Positions 44,560-56,807 of a stretch of DNA of 64,000 nt are shown one piece after another (the first letter of the stretch is position 1; the number at the start of each line of letters is the position of its first letter). The position numbers and the translations under genes are program-made. The stretch is from Bidens hawaiensis (taxonomy: Eukaryota; Streptophyta; Magnoliopsida; Asterales; Asteraceae). Under the pieces are notes generated by a model. That model was not told where the DNA came from. It saw only the letters and a program-made list of their open reading frames with translations, and did not search any database. The stretch lies in the NCBI GenBank assembly GCA_021521415.1, contig JAIQDT010007337.1, positions 1 through 64,000 on the forward strand. The letters are read 5' to 3'.

Positions 44560-47500
44560 GTGCAGGAACAGTCGAACAGGGCTGTAAACAATCTGTGGGT
44601 TGTGGACAGTGGATGTTCCCGGCACATGACCGTAACAAGAATTTGTTACGTGACTGGAAACCTGTTCAAGGAGGAAGGGTTAGTTTCGCTGAAGAGAGTG
44701 GAGGTAGAATCAGTGGTATAGGAACGGTGACTAATGGAAGAATGAAGTTAGAAAAGGTGAATTTTGTGGAAGAGTTGAAGCATAATTTGTTGAGTGTGTC
44801 TCAGATTTGTGACAAAGAATACACGGTGCATTTTACTAAAAACGAGGCAATCGTCCTTTATCCTGGTTTCAAGATACCAGAGGCATGGGTGGTGATGAGA
44901 GCTCCAAGAGAAAAGAACACGTATGTAATGGATATAAGGTCAACTGAGATGACAACAGAAGAATCATGTCTGCTGTCAAAGGCAACTGAGTCTGAGTCAG
45001 AGTTATGGCATCGAAGAATGGGACATATACATCTTCGTAAAATGAATTACATTATCAAGAATGGGCTGGTGCTTGGGGTTCCCTTGAAGAATTTCAACTT
45101 TGAAGATCAATGCTTGTCGTGCAAGAAAGGAAAGCAGCACAAAAAACCTCATCACTCCAAGAAGGTTAACTCAATTGTCAGTACCCTAGACCTACTTCAC
45201 ATGGATCTTTTTGGTCCCGTGAATGTAAAGAGTCTAGGTGGAACGTCACACTGCTTGGTTGTATCCGATGACTACTCTCGATACTCTTGGGTATACTTTC
45301 TGAAGGCAAAAGATAAGACAGTTCAGTTGGTAATTAACTTGATTACCAAAGTTGAAAATATTGTTGGGAGAAAGGTTAAGTACATCAGGAGTGATAATGG
45401 TACAGGGTTCAAGAACTACCAGATGGAGATGTTCTGCTTAAAGAAAGGGATAGACCATCAGTACAGCGCCCCGTATACTCCGCAACAAAATGGGGTAGCT
45501 GAGAGGAAGAATAGAACGCTAATCGAAGGAGCCAGAACCATGCTGGCAGATGCTAAACTTCCCGTGGTGTTCTGGGCTGAAGCTGTTGCCACAACCTGTT
45601 ATATCCTTAATCGTGTCTTAACTGTTAAAAGATTAAATAAAACTTGTTATGAACTCATGCATGGTAGAAAGCCAAACTTGAATGGTCTCGAACCTTTCGG
45701 GTCCCCATGTACGATATTAAAGACAAACTCAAAATTTGGTGAGAAAGTCGACGAAGGTATTTTAGTCGGATATGTTTTTGGGACATCCAACAGAAGAGTC
45801 TTTAATTTATCGAACAGCGAGGTTGAGGTGGTATGTAACACTGACATTACGAGTTACAAATCACCAAAGCCTAGCATGGGACACGCTGAAGCTTTCGACT
45901 ATGATAAACTGTTCAAATCTTTTAATATGCCTTACTTGGATATTGCAGCAGTTGACGAGAAAATTGCTTCACAGATTCTGTGCGACGAGGAGGAAAATAT
46001 TGTGCAACGTCCGCGATACGATGAAAGTCAACCTTCGTCATCAAGTGCCGTTGATACTCCTGCAGCCTCTACTGAAGAAGAATTCTACAATCCATTCCAC
46101 TCTCAACATCAATCACCCATTGATGAACTCTCTTCGAATTTAGAAAACAATCTGGAAGTCGGTATGGTTCAGACTACTGGAATTCACAAAAATCACCCTT
46201 TGGAGAACGTGATAGGTAATCTGTCTAACGGTGTTCAAACAAGAAGAAGTTTGGATGAACACACATGTGGTTACGCAAGCATTAAAGACACGGGTATCAT
46301 AAATGAATGCTTGTACACCTGCTTCATCAGCCAGATTGAACCGAAGAACTATCAAATGGCTCTAAAGGATAGCTCGTGGGTCGGAGCCATGCAAGAAGAG
46401 TTAGCACAGTTCGAGAAGATGGAAGTACGGAAATTAGTTGAAAAACCAAAGAATGTAAATGCTATTGGTACAAAGTGGGTTTTTAAATGTAAGAGAGATG
46501 AGAAAGGGATAATCATACGGAACAAGGCAAGGCTGGTAGTAAAAGGGTTTAATCAGCAAGAAGGAATCGACTACAATGAAGTGTTTGCTCATGTGGCAAG
46601 ATTGGAGGCAATTCGACTATTCTTGGCATTTGCTGCACACAAAGAGATGAAGGTGTTCCAGTTAGATGTGAAAAGTGCCTTTCTTAATGGTAAAGTCGAT
46701 GAGGTGGTGTATGTTGAACAACCTCCGGGATTCCCAGGCCCTGATTTCCCTGATCATGTGTACAAACTAAGTAAAGCTTTATATGGGCTACATCAGGCAC
46801 CTCGTGCCTGGTACGCAACCTTGTCCGATTACTTGCTTGATAATGGGTTCGAAAGAGGAAAGATCGACAGCACGCTGTTTGTCAAGAGAAAAGGGGGAGA
46901 TTTTCTACTAGTGCAAGTCTATGTGGACGACATCATTTTTGCTGCATCAGAAGTCGCCATGTGTCAGGAATTTGAAGCAGTCATGAAAAAGAGGTTCGAA
47001 ATGAGCGCCACGGGCAAATTAAATTTCTTTTTGGGATTGCAGGTAGATCAGAAGAAAGATGGGATGTTTATTCATCAAACAAAATATGTCCATGATGTGC
47101 TCAAACGCTTCAAGATGGAAGATAGCACCCCATTTGATACTCCAGTTTGCGTCAACCACAAACTGGGTGCTGATTCTGACAGTGATGAGGACGTGGATCC
47201 CACCCAATATCGAGCAATCATAGGTTCTTTAATGTATTTAACTGCATCTAGACCTGATATTATGTTTGCAGTTTGTCTTTGTGCTCGTTTTCAGGCAAGC
47301 CCGAAGGAATCTCACATGAAGGGAGTGAAGAGAATACTGCGGTATCTCAAAGGCAAGCCTAAGTTGGGATTGTGGTACACGAAAGGGGGAGAACTGGATT
47401 TGGTAGCTTACACAGATTCTGACTATGGAGGTTGCAATCAGAACAGGAAGTCAACAACCGGTGGATGTCAGTTTCTGGGAGGAAGATTGGTGTCGTGGCA

Positions 47501-47867
47501 GTGCAAGAAGCAGACCTCAGTAGCCATTTCCACCTGCGAAGCAGAGTACATGGTAGCATCAAACTGTTGCTCCCAGGTTCTTTGGATACAACAGCAATTG
47601 CGCGATTACGGTCTGAATTTCACTCAAACTCCTATTTGCATTGATAACACTGTTGCAATCTCAGTAACTAACAATCCCGTCAAACACAGCAAAACTAAAC
47701 ATATTGACATCCGTCATCATTTTATACGGGATTGTGCTGAGAAGAAATTAATTGTGCTTGAAAAGGTTGATTCTTTGGATAATTTCGCCGATCTTTTTAC
47801 TAAAGCGTTTGACCGATCTCGTTTTCAAAATCTTGTTGAACTGAATGGGATGATCAATCCCGAGTAA
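44560..47867 (+). pseudogene. Copia pol of element D, one frameshift
   Basis: Protease (VDSGCSRHMT at about 44605-44632) is in the gag frame; one base is missing straight after it (near 44634), and the rest of pol is a single open frame to 47867. Integrase has LLHMDLFG, IRSDNGTGF and NGVAERKNRTLIEGARTM; in the second motif Glu is Gly compared with element C (NGSEF). RT has VYVDDIIFAA and RNase H AYTDSDYGGC and STCEAEYMVAS. Nearly 1100 codons open in an old copy suggests it was functional until late. Confidence 0.95.
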
Positions 47868-49180
47868 CCTTGTTTTCCGCTTTATTTAAAAAAAAAAACA
47901 TCACTATCGCTTAGAATTATGTCGGTTGCTTCAGTTTGAAGGACACATCTTCGGATATGTTTGGTCCTTACTTCTACTAGTAGATTATGAGGATAGCCAT
48001 TAACCAGATGACTGAAAGTGACCGGGGCGGTTTATGATGGGTTTTTATTCTTTCGCTAAAAAACAGTCGTTCATACTTAGTTAGAATGACACATACTCGT
48101 ATGTGGTCGGTCCAGCTGATCCATTGGATCTTCGGGATAGCCGTTTACCTGAAGACTTTGACTTGATCGGGGCGATAGAATTTAAATATTTTTTATGGGA
48201 GATGATATAATTTTTCAAGTCTATAACTTCGTAAGAAGTTTCAATACAATGTTTAAAAGAAAATTGATCCAACCATGGAAAGTGATAAAAAAAACTAATT
48301 CTGTGTGCCTAACTGGTGAAGTTATTAGGCATAAAAGACTCTAGAATAGCCATTGTAAGTTATGGTAGCTTTATATGGTGCGTAAAAGTAAAAGTGATAC
48401 AAACTAAATCTCCTCGACTTAATGTGGAGAATCATTCTGATTTGTGCATGTCTCCATATACATCTTTCCGAATGATAGGCAGAAAAGTGATTACCCAGTC
48501 ATACACGAGCCCGTGAGTGTTCTGATTCCCGAGAAGATGGTGTGTCAAGTACCTGCAGTGATCCAGATTCGGGACTTGCAGTCGTCTATTATTTGAAGCT
48601 GTATAAATATCGTTATTAAATTGTGTTAAGCCTTCTGAAACTTATGTTGTTTCAAATATCAATCAAGAGGCAAGAAATAGAACGGAAAGAAGACTCTAAA
48701 GATCGATATGTACTTACTGTTTAATCAGACACTACGGGTCGAGCTCAACTCGGGGTGACTTGGGGAAACCCAAATACGCTTTGAGAATAGATAGGAGGCA
48801 TCACAATCTCTCATGAGATGTCCATCTAAAGTTTGATCTTAATTGAACCTAATCCGTATCACAGAAACGATGAAAACCATACTAAGTTTTATACCTACTT
48901 ACAACCTGTTTCTTTATGTCATAATAATGCTGAACATGGATCTATGTGACAGCCGCTTAATTAGTACGATTCCTGTTCGGATCTTTTCTAAAACATGCAG
49001 GTTCACGTCAAGACTGAAATTTGATCCCGTTTATTTAATTTCTAAAATTTTCATTGCATATTTCGTTTTATGGTTTAAAACTTGGTTACTTGGTTCCTTG
49101 ATTATAAAGTTTAAATCTTTAACAGAGAATTTTAAAAGACAGTTGCATTTTGATCAAATTTATAAGGGCCTGTTTTGTAA
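47868..49180 (+). other. non-coding spacer between pol and ORF3 promoter, element D
   Basis: No ORF worth calling. It is collinear with 28674-30011 of element C. Confidence 0.6.
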
Positions 49181-49191
49181 ATAAAATAGGC

Positions 49192-49269
49192 GAACTTACT
49201 GGTAAGGTAAAAGAGCGAAGTTGTTCAGGGGCGAAGTTAATGGTAAGCGAAGTTAACATTAACTTCGCC
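49192..49269 (+). repeat. GCGAAGTT array upstream of ORF3, element D
   Basis: Five units (gcgaactt, three gcgaagtt, one aacttcgc) directly upstream of TATATAAGG. A second, denser set lies at about 49660-49960 within the presumed ORF3 leader. Confidence 0.85.
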
Positions 49270-49285
49270 TGAGTAATTTCAAACC

Positions 49286-49294
49286 TATATAAGG
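49286..49294 (+). promoter_or_regulatory. internal TATA box upstream of ORF3, element D
   Basis: tatataagg lies 17 bases after the GCGAAGTT array, the same spacing order as TATAAAAGG in element C. I infer that it starts a separate ORF3 transcript. Confidence 0.5.
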
Positions 49295-49659
49295 GGTCAA
49301 CTTGGTCAAACTCTTTAAAAACTTTCAAACCCCAGCGAACTTATAACCAAACAACCAACCTTGGCGAACTTAATCCAAGAATTGATCCTCGTTATTATCT
49401 GTTTCCAATCCGTGTTAAAGGTGTGAAGGCTCGGTATAACATGTAATTTATACTAATGGTGATAATCAGGGGCCGTGGTGATTCGATGTGTGACATTGTT
49501 TATGCTAACTTTTAAACAATTGTTAAACCAATCTGTTTCTAATGTGTTCGTAACTCAGTTGATCGTCGAGATCTCCATCGTAACATCTTTTCTTGTTTTC
49601 AATCACAAATTCACCAAACAAACCATGATCGGACTCTGTATACGCCGTTTCAGATTCAG

Positions 49660-49965
49660 GCGAAGTTAGGTTTAGGCGAAGTTGTTCTCAACTTCGCCTT
49701 AGGCATAACTTCGCCAGCTCATATTTAATTAATTAACTAGTCTGGTTGTTCTCAGGCGAAGTTAGGGTTAGGCGAAGTTATACTCAACTTCGCCTTATGC
49801 ATAACTCCGCCTGCTGCTTCTATTATTTACAAGTTTTGATTTGTTATCAGGCAAAGTTGAGAGTTAGAGCGAAGTTGTACTCAACTTCGCCATAAGGCTA
49901 ACTTCGCCTGTACATTATATGTTATCATAACTTCGCTCATGGTAACAGGCGAAGTTATGATCTGC
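49660..49965 (+). repeat. second GCGAAGTT repeat cluster in the ORF3 leader of element D
   Basis: About a dozen gcgaagtt and aacttcgcc units arranged as three to four loose inverted pairs (for example ggcgaagttatactcaactt). It lies just before ORF3 as the leader cluster 41690-41845 lies before gag. Confidence 0.85.
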
Positions 49966-50067
49966 TACGTCGATGTTCTAACTTAGACCGTTTGTTGTGC
50001 AGATATAGCTGCTGTGGCAGGAGCTGGTGGTGCTGGTGGTGACGTAGGTGGTGACAACAACCGATAG

Positions 50068-51625
50068 TTCTTTTCGGGTCACAACATGTACATTACTTTG
50101 GATCCGGATGCTAGTGGTGTCGACGACTATCGCGAGATCATCTCCTTCCTCGTTCGCTCACGAATTTTTCACGCCATCACTACAACTCTCCCCATTTCTC
50201 TACCGAATATAGAAGATTTCTGGCGAACGGTAGAATCTGTAGAGTTGAGCCTCCGGTTATGCGCGTCACAGTGAACAATCAGGAGGTGCAGTTCTCAGCA
50301 GATCAGATCAGAGTCGCCTTGTAGTTCGGGACTGAAACTAGAGATGATCCTACAGATTTTTCAGCTCCATTCAGAGATGGTGCATTTTTACGTATGGGCT
50401 ATTTGGGTCCTTTGGGTGACACTCAAAGGCGAAAGGGATTCTTGCTGGATCAGTGGCGTTTTCTGATGCACGTGATGATTGTGTGCATGTCGGTTCGTAA
50501 AGCTGGTACTGACGGTATGGGGGCAACGATGCAGTCTGCTATGACAGCCCTGACTTACAACAAGCCCTACAGCTTCAGTCAGATGGTGCAGGTGGTGAGT
50601 TGCCAAGAACTGAACAAACTCTTGGGACTTCCACATCTCAGGGGGAGTCAACTGGTATGGCAGGTGGATCAGGTGGTGAAGATGTCGTGGTTGTGGATGT
50701 TGAGGAAACGTTGGGTGATGATGATGTGGGTGATGACGATGTGTTACCTATTGAAGAGATTGAAAAGATAGGTGAACAGATTGTGATCGATAGTGAGATT
50801 GAAGAGGGTGAGATTATGGATGACAGTGTAGAACATGATATTCCAGGCGTTGACAAAGTAAATGTGAGTCAAGATATGGATGTGACAGATGAGTCTAAGT
50901 GGGAAGAGCAGCCGAGATGGAAAGAAGGATACGCTCAGTGGTTTGTAAAGACAAAGAAGCCAGTGGTTCCAACCATGTTCATGAAAAGTTACAATATCAA
51001 AGGGTATGCTGAGTCGAAGAAGGGTATTATTTGCTGGTTGTATGATGAGCAGTTGAGGTTATTTGTGATTAAACGCTTTGATGGGATTCAGTATTTTAAG
51101 AGGATGTTGAGATCTCTCAATACCTTGCCTGAGTGTGAGGTGAAGGATTTGGCAAAATTAGGATTGATTAATAGAAGTGATGATAATATGGCCAGAATAA
51201 TTGGGAAGATTGTGTGGAAAGAAAGTGTGAAAGAGAAGAAGTTTGAGCTGTTAAAGCCTCAGAAAGGGAAGCTGGTTGAGGATAAGGAAAGAGGAATGCG
51301 AGCTGATGGCAAACCTTGGATGGTGATGAAATATATGCTGGTTCGGTGTTTGAAAGAAGTGCCGATGAAGACAATGCCCAAGGATGTTTTAAAGAATCTC
51401 AAGTGGTGGTATGTTGATAGCCAAACAGCCGAAGCGGTTATGGAAGATGAAGACGAGCAAGAAATTCTGAGAGTGTATGATCCCATGCACTTGGTAAATT
51501 TGTCTCAAGATGACTTGCAGGTACTAAACGATAAGAAGATATTCTATATTCCTGCATGAAAAGATGAAGCCAAGAAGTACCAGAGAGTGGTCTCTGTTTG
51601 TGTAAGAGAGGGTGTTCATGCTTGA
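50068..51625 (+). pseudogene. ORF3 of Copia element D (post-pol accessory ORF), decayed
   Basis: The N-terminal domain begins FFSGHNMYITLDP and continues IISFLVRSRIFHAITTTLP, FLLDQWRFLMHVMIVC and ALTYNKPYSFSQMV. It has a stop (50065) just before FFSGHN, a frame change near 50235 and a stop near 50320. I remember this pattern (SGHNMV...QFW...QWKFLIHT) from many predicted Asteraceae proteins attached to retroelements; function unknown. The C-terminal part is open from 50600 to 51559, with TGA for Trp at 51557, then continues to 51625. It is strongly alike to element C ORF3, mostly with conservative changes. No membrane or signal segment. The join between the two parts appears shortened relative to C. 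Confidence 0.78.
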
Positions 51626-51692
51626 AGACGGGTGACACGAGATTGTTGGGATTACTAGACACGAGAATGAAGATAGAGATATGAAGCTACTG

Positions 51693-51705
51693 CCAAGGGG
51701 GAGTC
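51693..51705 (+). other. polypurine tract of element D
   Basis: ccaagggggagtc, directly before the 3' LTR and identical to that of element C. Confidence 0.85.
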
Positions 51706-52121
51706 TGTTGGTACATAATGTCAGTAGTTCAGTATCTAGTGTTTTGTATGTGTCTGTAATCGTGTTAGATTGTTTGTTTTGGTTTTAGATATTGTGTCAC
51801 ACAAGTTCGCCTGGGATGTAGGCGAACTTGTAGACAAGCGAAGTTATGACAACTTGGCCTAGCATGTTAGGCGAAGTTGTCGAGGATTATAAAACCTCAC
51901 TTCGGCTTGGTTTTTGAATAGGTTTTTTGGGCAGAACGTGTAAGTGATTTGTGATATCACGTGTTGAAGTGTTGCAATACAAACGTGTTTATTAGTATTG
52001 TAACGTGTGTCAGCGTATCGTCTCAACGTTTTATATATCTTACGCTCGTATCGTATTACGTGGGGATTCCGCACCCTCGTGTTACGAGATACTCCTGTGT
52101 AGATCCGGCTAGGAACCTACA
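51706..52121 (+). repeat. 3' LTR of Copia element D
   Basis: 416 bases, tgttggtacataatg to gaacctaca. The central palindrome is damaged here (aacttggcctagcatg instead of aacttcgcctaacatg) and the TATA is ttataaaacc. Confidence 0.95.
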
Positions 52122-52126
52122 GAGGT

Positions 52127-52552
52127 CAAGGAAGCCGCAGGTTTGTTACGAGTGATTATGGTATCCAAAATCTGTCAATTAATCATACTTACCAAATAGT
52201 TGGATCTCGTGATGGAAAATAAACGCATAAACGAATCAGATCCCAAAAAAATTCGGCTTGATTCGATGCCAAAATTAACCATGGGGTATGCTAATGGCGA
52301 CGGGTTTGGGATGAAAGGAAATGAGTTTTGAATAATATTTGCAAATAAATCCCTGGTTTATGGTTGTATAATCACAAGTTGTAAAAGCTAAGTGTAGGGG
52401 GTATAAAGTGCATAATCGACACTTTAAAAGAAAATAATTATAAAGAAAATAATATAATTTGCAAGAATTCGTTGTTTTATTTATTTAGTGCAGATCCGAA
52501 AGTAAAAGTTTTTTTTTTAAATGGTCGGGTTCGAAAAATAACAAATGTTACA
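52127..52552 (-). repeat. element E left LTR, last segment
   Basis: It matches 60018-60462 from caaggaagcc to aacaaatgttaca. With 11631-13181 and 40991-41035 it completes one LTR. Confidence 0.85.
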
Positions 52553-52590
52553 GTATTCACAACCTTTTGTAAATTTTGTCCCGAAATTAA
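52553..52590 (-). other. pre-LTR block and polypurine region of element E
   Basis: On the minus strand TTTCGGGACAAAATTTAC and a purine-rich run precede the LTR start TGTAACATTTG. The same block precedes the 3' LTR of the Tekay copy at 21630, so the true 3' internal end of the element is present. Confidence 0.6.
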
Positions 52591-52637
52591 AGAAAAATCA
52601 TAACAGAAAGAAAGAAAGTGTCAAGTGAAAACCCTTT

Positions 52638-52967
52638 TTATATATAAAATAATACAGACTTTTGAGTGACTCGAAAAACGCTACAAACGAAAAATATGAT
52701 AAGGACACTTATATATAGGATGTACCGGCGGCATATCCACCATGCCCCTATCACATGGAGATTTGTATCATTACCTAACATCACCCTAGGTTCCGAGTTA
52801 TGACGCACAACCGTATTCACCATGAGTTCCATGCGAGGATTTTGATGATTATGTGTGCACTCATAATTATGTAGATCGTCGCATGATACACATGGTTCAT
52901 CTCGTTGTGCGGGTTTGAAAACAAAGGTAAAAGAAAACTTTTGAAATCGATATTTATATGGAATCAT
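52638..52967 (-). CDS. small ORF near the 3' end of element E
   Basis: A 109-codon ORF with a Cys/His cluster (CVSCDDLHNYECTHNHQ) in its first half and a hydrophobic C-terminal third. I do not recognise it and it may be chance. It occupies the place where pol would be expected in a full element. Confidence 0.25.
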   Translation of the reverse strand: MIPYKYRFQKFSFTFVFKPAQRDEPCVSCDDLHNYECTHNHQNPRMELMVNTVVRHNSEPRVMLGNDTNLHVIGAWWICRRYILYISVLIIFFVCSVFRVTQKSVLFYI

Positions 52968-53699
52968 TTGATCAAGATCAATGAAACTAAATAAATAAAT
53001 GAAATTTGATGACCATAATTAACTAGTAAAATAATCCCAAAAACATGACGAAATTATTGAAGTTAACCATCAAGAATAACAACAAATTGAAATAAACAGA
53101 TGGGAAAAGTTTTGAAGTTAAATAAGTAGCTTACACATTTGATGTGTAGAGATATTGTTGATGACAAAAAAACTTCAAGAATAACTATCCACATAAATTA
53201 GTTCGCACAACAAACAATTCACACAATTAAAGGAATATAATAGTAGATGAGGCAAAATTATAAAATCGGATAAGATGAAGAAAGAGTACTGTGAAAGTGG
53301 GGTGAGTTTTGGGGAATTTGGGTAGCCATGTATTAATAATAGAAATAAAATTTATACATGACTCCCATTAGATAGCTATGTACAACGCATGTTCATAGTC
53401 TCAATTTCTTAAAAACAAAATGTTTGTAGGAAATCGGTCATCGGGTAGTTCATGGTACAATTACGGTACTATTAGATAACTATGCACATTACCATGCACA
53501 TACTCTCGGAATTAACCGGTCATAGACCACTTGAATTGTAATAATAAGTTGTGTAATAATAAATAGTGCAATAAACACGTGATAGAAATAGATGAGAAAT
53601 TAAATTCAACATAAATAACCATAAATGACAAAACTTGAGTTTTAATGAAGTCATTACATTAGGTTTAAATGAAAAGAATTAGATAAAATAAAAGTCTCT

Positions 53700-54453
53700 T
53701 GTGTAGCATGTCTTCATGAAGGGTGAGGTTAGACTTAGGATCCATTGATGTAACACGAATGTCCTTGAGTACCTTGAGTAGCTTGGTTAACTTCAGGTTG
53801 GTTGATTGGGATTTGGCTGACTTTAATTGGCTGAATGGGTTGGGCTTGAATTGCTTGGATTGGTTAAAGTTGATTTACTTGGGCTTGGTTGAGTTGGGCT
53901 TGAGTGACTTGGGTTGGGTAGACTTGGGCTTGGTAAGCTTGATATTGAGTACCTTAGGTTGGGTAGGATTGAATTTGGTTCATGTGTGAGAGTCTTGGGC
54001 ATGCATTAAGATAATGGCTAGGGTCTCCACAATTGTAACAAGCTCTAATAGTTGAGGGTGCATAAGGTAATGTTTGGGGTTGGGTAAGAGGTGAGGTAAA
54101 TGGTTGAATCATGGGTTGGTTGAGTTCACGGCATGTGGTAAAGAGGTGACCATAACAACCGTAATGGGTGCATTGACGAAACCTGAGGTTAGGATAATGG
54201 CGGAATTTACACGTTTCACAATAAGAGTGTGGTCCTGTGTAAGGCTTCTTGGTGGTTTGGGCTTGTTGGGCTTGCGATTGGGATAAGACATAGTTTTGGG
54301 AATTGGACTTTCTTTTATTGTTGCGGTAGTGGGGAGAGTTGTTGTTGTGCTTGAAGGATTCGGGCTTAGAGGATCCGGTCTTGGATTCTTTAGTGGCTCA
54401 GGTGCAGGCTTATCATTGAGCTTCTTGGGATTCTTCCGTGTCAAGGTCTCGGC
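53700..54453 (-). pseudogene. gag of element E, nucleocapsid part
   Basis: The minus strand encodes CTHYGCYGHLFTTC and then CYNCGDPSHYLNAC, the latter a canonical zinc knuckle. A long Gln/Ala/Pro-rich tail with repeated TQ and QA units follows (about 53960-53740). The basic Pro/Ser-rich linker upstream is in a different frame from the knuckles. The reading frame is cut at 54458 by a solo LTR and resumes at 56808. The forward ORF at 53723-53989 is the shadow of the tail. Confidence 0.7.
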
Positions 54454-54458
54454 CTTAA

Positions 54459-56802
54459 TGTCACACCCCGACCAAAGGCCGTGGAACATGCCAAGGTGAA
54501 ACGGATTGCTCAAGAACACAAGACACTATTAAAGTGATAATATTTAATTAACTCATTAATTTCATTCAATCACCAAAGTAACACATATTGTTCATACAAA
54601 AAAACACCAAAATATAAGAAATATATATTGTTCATTATTCTAATAACCTAGCGGTATCAAAATAGAATGACGTCTTCGAACTCTAACTCAAGTAATAATC
54701 AAACCTGAAAAAATGCATAAAATAATATTTGTCAACACGTATGTTGGTGAGCAATTTCATAGTTTTGAGTATATATAATATGAGCAAAATCCACAAACGT
54801 ATATGAGACTATAAATAAAAGCATCAATCATGGTATATAAAACATATGTAAATGAGGATCATTTCTAATCGATAACAACTGACATACTTGGATAATGAGG
54901 CCCTATTCTACTAGCACAAGTCTAAGTAGTTAGGGGAGCGTATGATCATACTTATTGAGTCTCAACAACAACATAAAATAAAAACTCATGCACGTAAAAC
55001 ATATGAGACATATAACACACAATAGAGCACGTATTCTAAGTATCATACACCCTAAAGTTTGTGGTTTGAAAAATGAGTAAAATAAATCATTCTTGTGTTG
55101 AATAAGTATGCATGTTACCCCCAAAATATAAAAGTGAAAACGGGGGATGAAAAGTACTCACGTTAACAAAGTAACTTGAAAGATTGATTCGTGAATAATC
55201 GGAGATTGGTTTAACAAGCAAGACCTAGATTGAACGGGTCTTAAGTTAGTAGGTAGTCTTGAAGGGTTTAAAGTAACATATGACAAGTAAAGTATATAAA
55301 TAAAGTTTATGATTTAAAATGTAAATATTGAGAAATTAAAGACATGTTCTAAAAAGTAAGTTTACTCGAAACCGGGTCTTAGTATTTCATTCATAAATAT
55401 TACTCAACCTATGTTAAGTAACTTATGTGGGTTATAATGCACTATTGCAAAACCCTTAAATATATAAATATCAAAACAATGTTTTAATCGAGTGTTCAGA
55501 TTTGTCAATTTAAGTCTAGATAATTAACTAAACTCAAAGTCAACTTTCCAAAGTGGTAAATGATATGAGATAACTCAATAAAAATCAAAAGATTTAACCA
55601 AGCATATAGTTCTATTGTGAAGAACCTTAACGTCTATTAAGAGAGTATTTGGTTTCACCAGTCCAAACTTGTTATAAGATCAAGTTGGATTCCGACACAC
55701 CAAGTATGTTGATAAAATAACTTCAAATTAGTTTAAAATGCATTCTTGAAGAAAAGATGAGTTTCCGTGGCCAAAAACACACTTGTGTGTCTTAAGCGAG
55801 TGAACTCGGTTTAGTTCGGTTTTGGTTCGATCCTTGACTCGGAATGATACCGAGGATGGTTTCCACATACCCAAATACCATAGAACTATAAAGATGATTT
55901 TAGAAGTTATAATATTCAAATCTTACATAAACATGTTTATTTAACTATTTAAAAACAAAACTAGTAAATAAGAGTTCGGTTTTGGTTCGGTTCTCAACTC
56001 GGGATAAAACCGAGGCTAGTGACTTCATACCTAATACCATGGAACTCTTTAAACATGAATTAGAAACTAAACTACTTACAATATAAACAAGACAAGTAAG
56101 CATTAAAGGAAAATAGTATAATCAAGGTCTATAATGAGTCCTCCATGAAGCCTTGCCTTGTAGCATATCACCTCAACCGACCATGGCCGGAGAAGATGAA
56201 AGCCGAAGGAAACAATGGGTGCATATTATATATATGTTGTACCACAAGATTCAATTAGTAAGTAACAAAACAAAATTAAAGAAAGGATCTTGCTTGATTA
56301 TTAAGAACCTTGAATGTATGGAGTTATGATATTTGTTTGGGAGAGAAAAGAAGTGAATGAGCAAGGGTAAATGAAAGGGATGAGCTTGTATATATATGGT
56401 AGTGGTCAAAGTTAATTTCCATGGTTTATATCAAGACTTGCATGTGTTTAAAAAGGTTTAAACAAGTCAAATAATCAAACAAGTAGCTAAAATCCGAAAT
56501 ATGTGTGCAGGTGGGACTAGGCTACGCGCGACCGCCCTCCTCCCCTTGGTCACGCGGCGCAGCGTGGTCAGGGGTGGAGTGGCCTGGTCCGGTCTGCTTC
56601 GCGAGTCGTTTCGGGTTGTTTTCGAGGCGTTTTAAGCGTTTTAAAGATCGTAAAAAGGCGTTTTCGAATTCCGACAAGTGTGAGATGATTATGAAACATA
56701 AAAACCCATTATTTTATATTATCGAAAGATCCGGTTTACAAATAGGGTCGGTTTACAGTTTAATCAAACAAACAAGTTATCCGAAAATTAACAAATGTTA
56801 CA
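54459..56802 (-). mobile_element. solo LTR of the element E family inserted in E gag
   Basis: 2344 bases, tgtcacaccccgacc to aacaaatgttaca, with CTTAA on both sides (54454-54458 and 56803-56807). It has the same tips as the E LTRs but is more diverged. A tandem pair with ggttttggttcg and accgagg blocks (about 55800-55870 and 55975-56050) and a GC-rich patch (about 56515-56610) lie inside. Confidence 0.9.
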
Positions 56803-56807
56803 CTTAA

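Larger units (their letters stand above)
41036..52121 (+). mobile_element. Copia element D (11.1 kb), older relative of element C
   Basis: LTRs are at 41036-41447 and 51706-52121. The flanking duplications are gtggt (41031-41035) and gaggt (52122-52126), one change apart. The order is primer-binding site, leader, gag, pol, spacer, ORF3, polypurine tract. The LTRs differ by about 20 positions and small indels by eye, so it is clearly older than C. It keeps the N-terminal domain of ORF3 that C has lost. Broken by a stop in gag, a frameshift in the protease and several stops in ORF3. Confidence 0.95.

Noticed and set aside
53723..53989. 88-codon Leu/Gly-rich forward ORF
   Set aside because: Antisense of the Gln/Ala-rich gag tail of element E.
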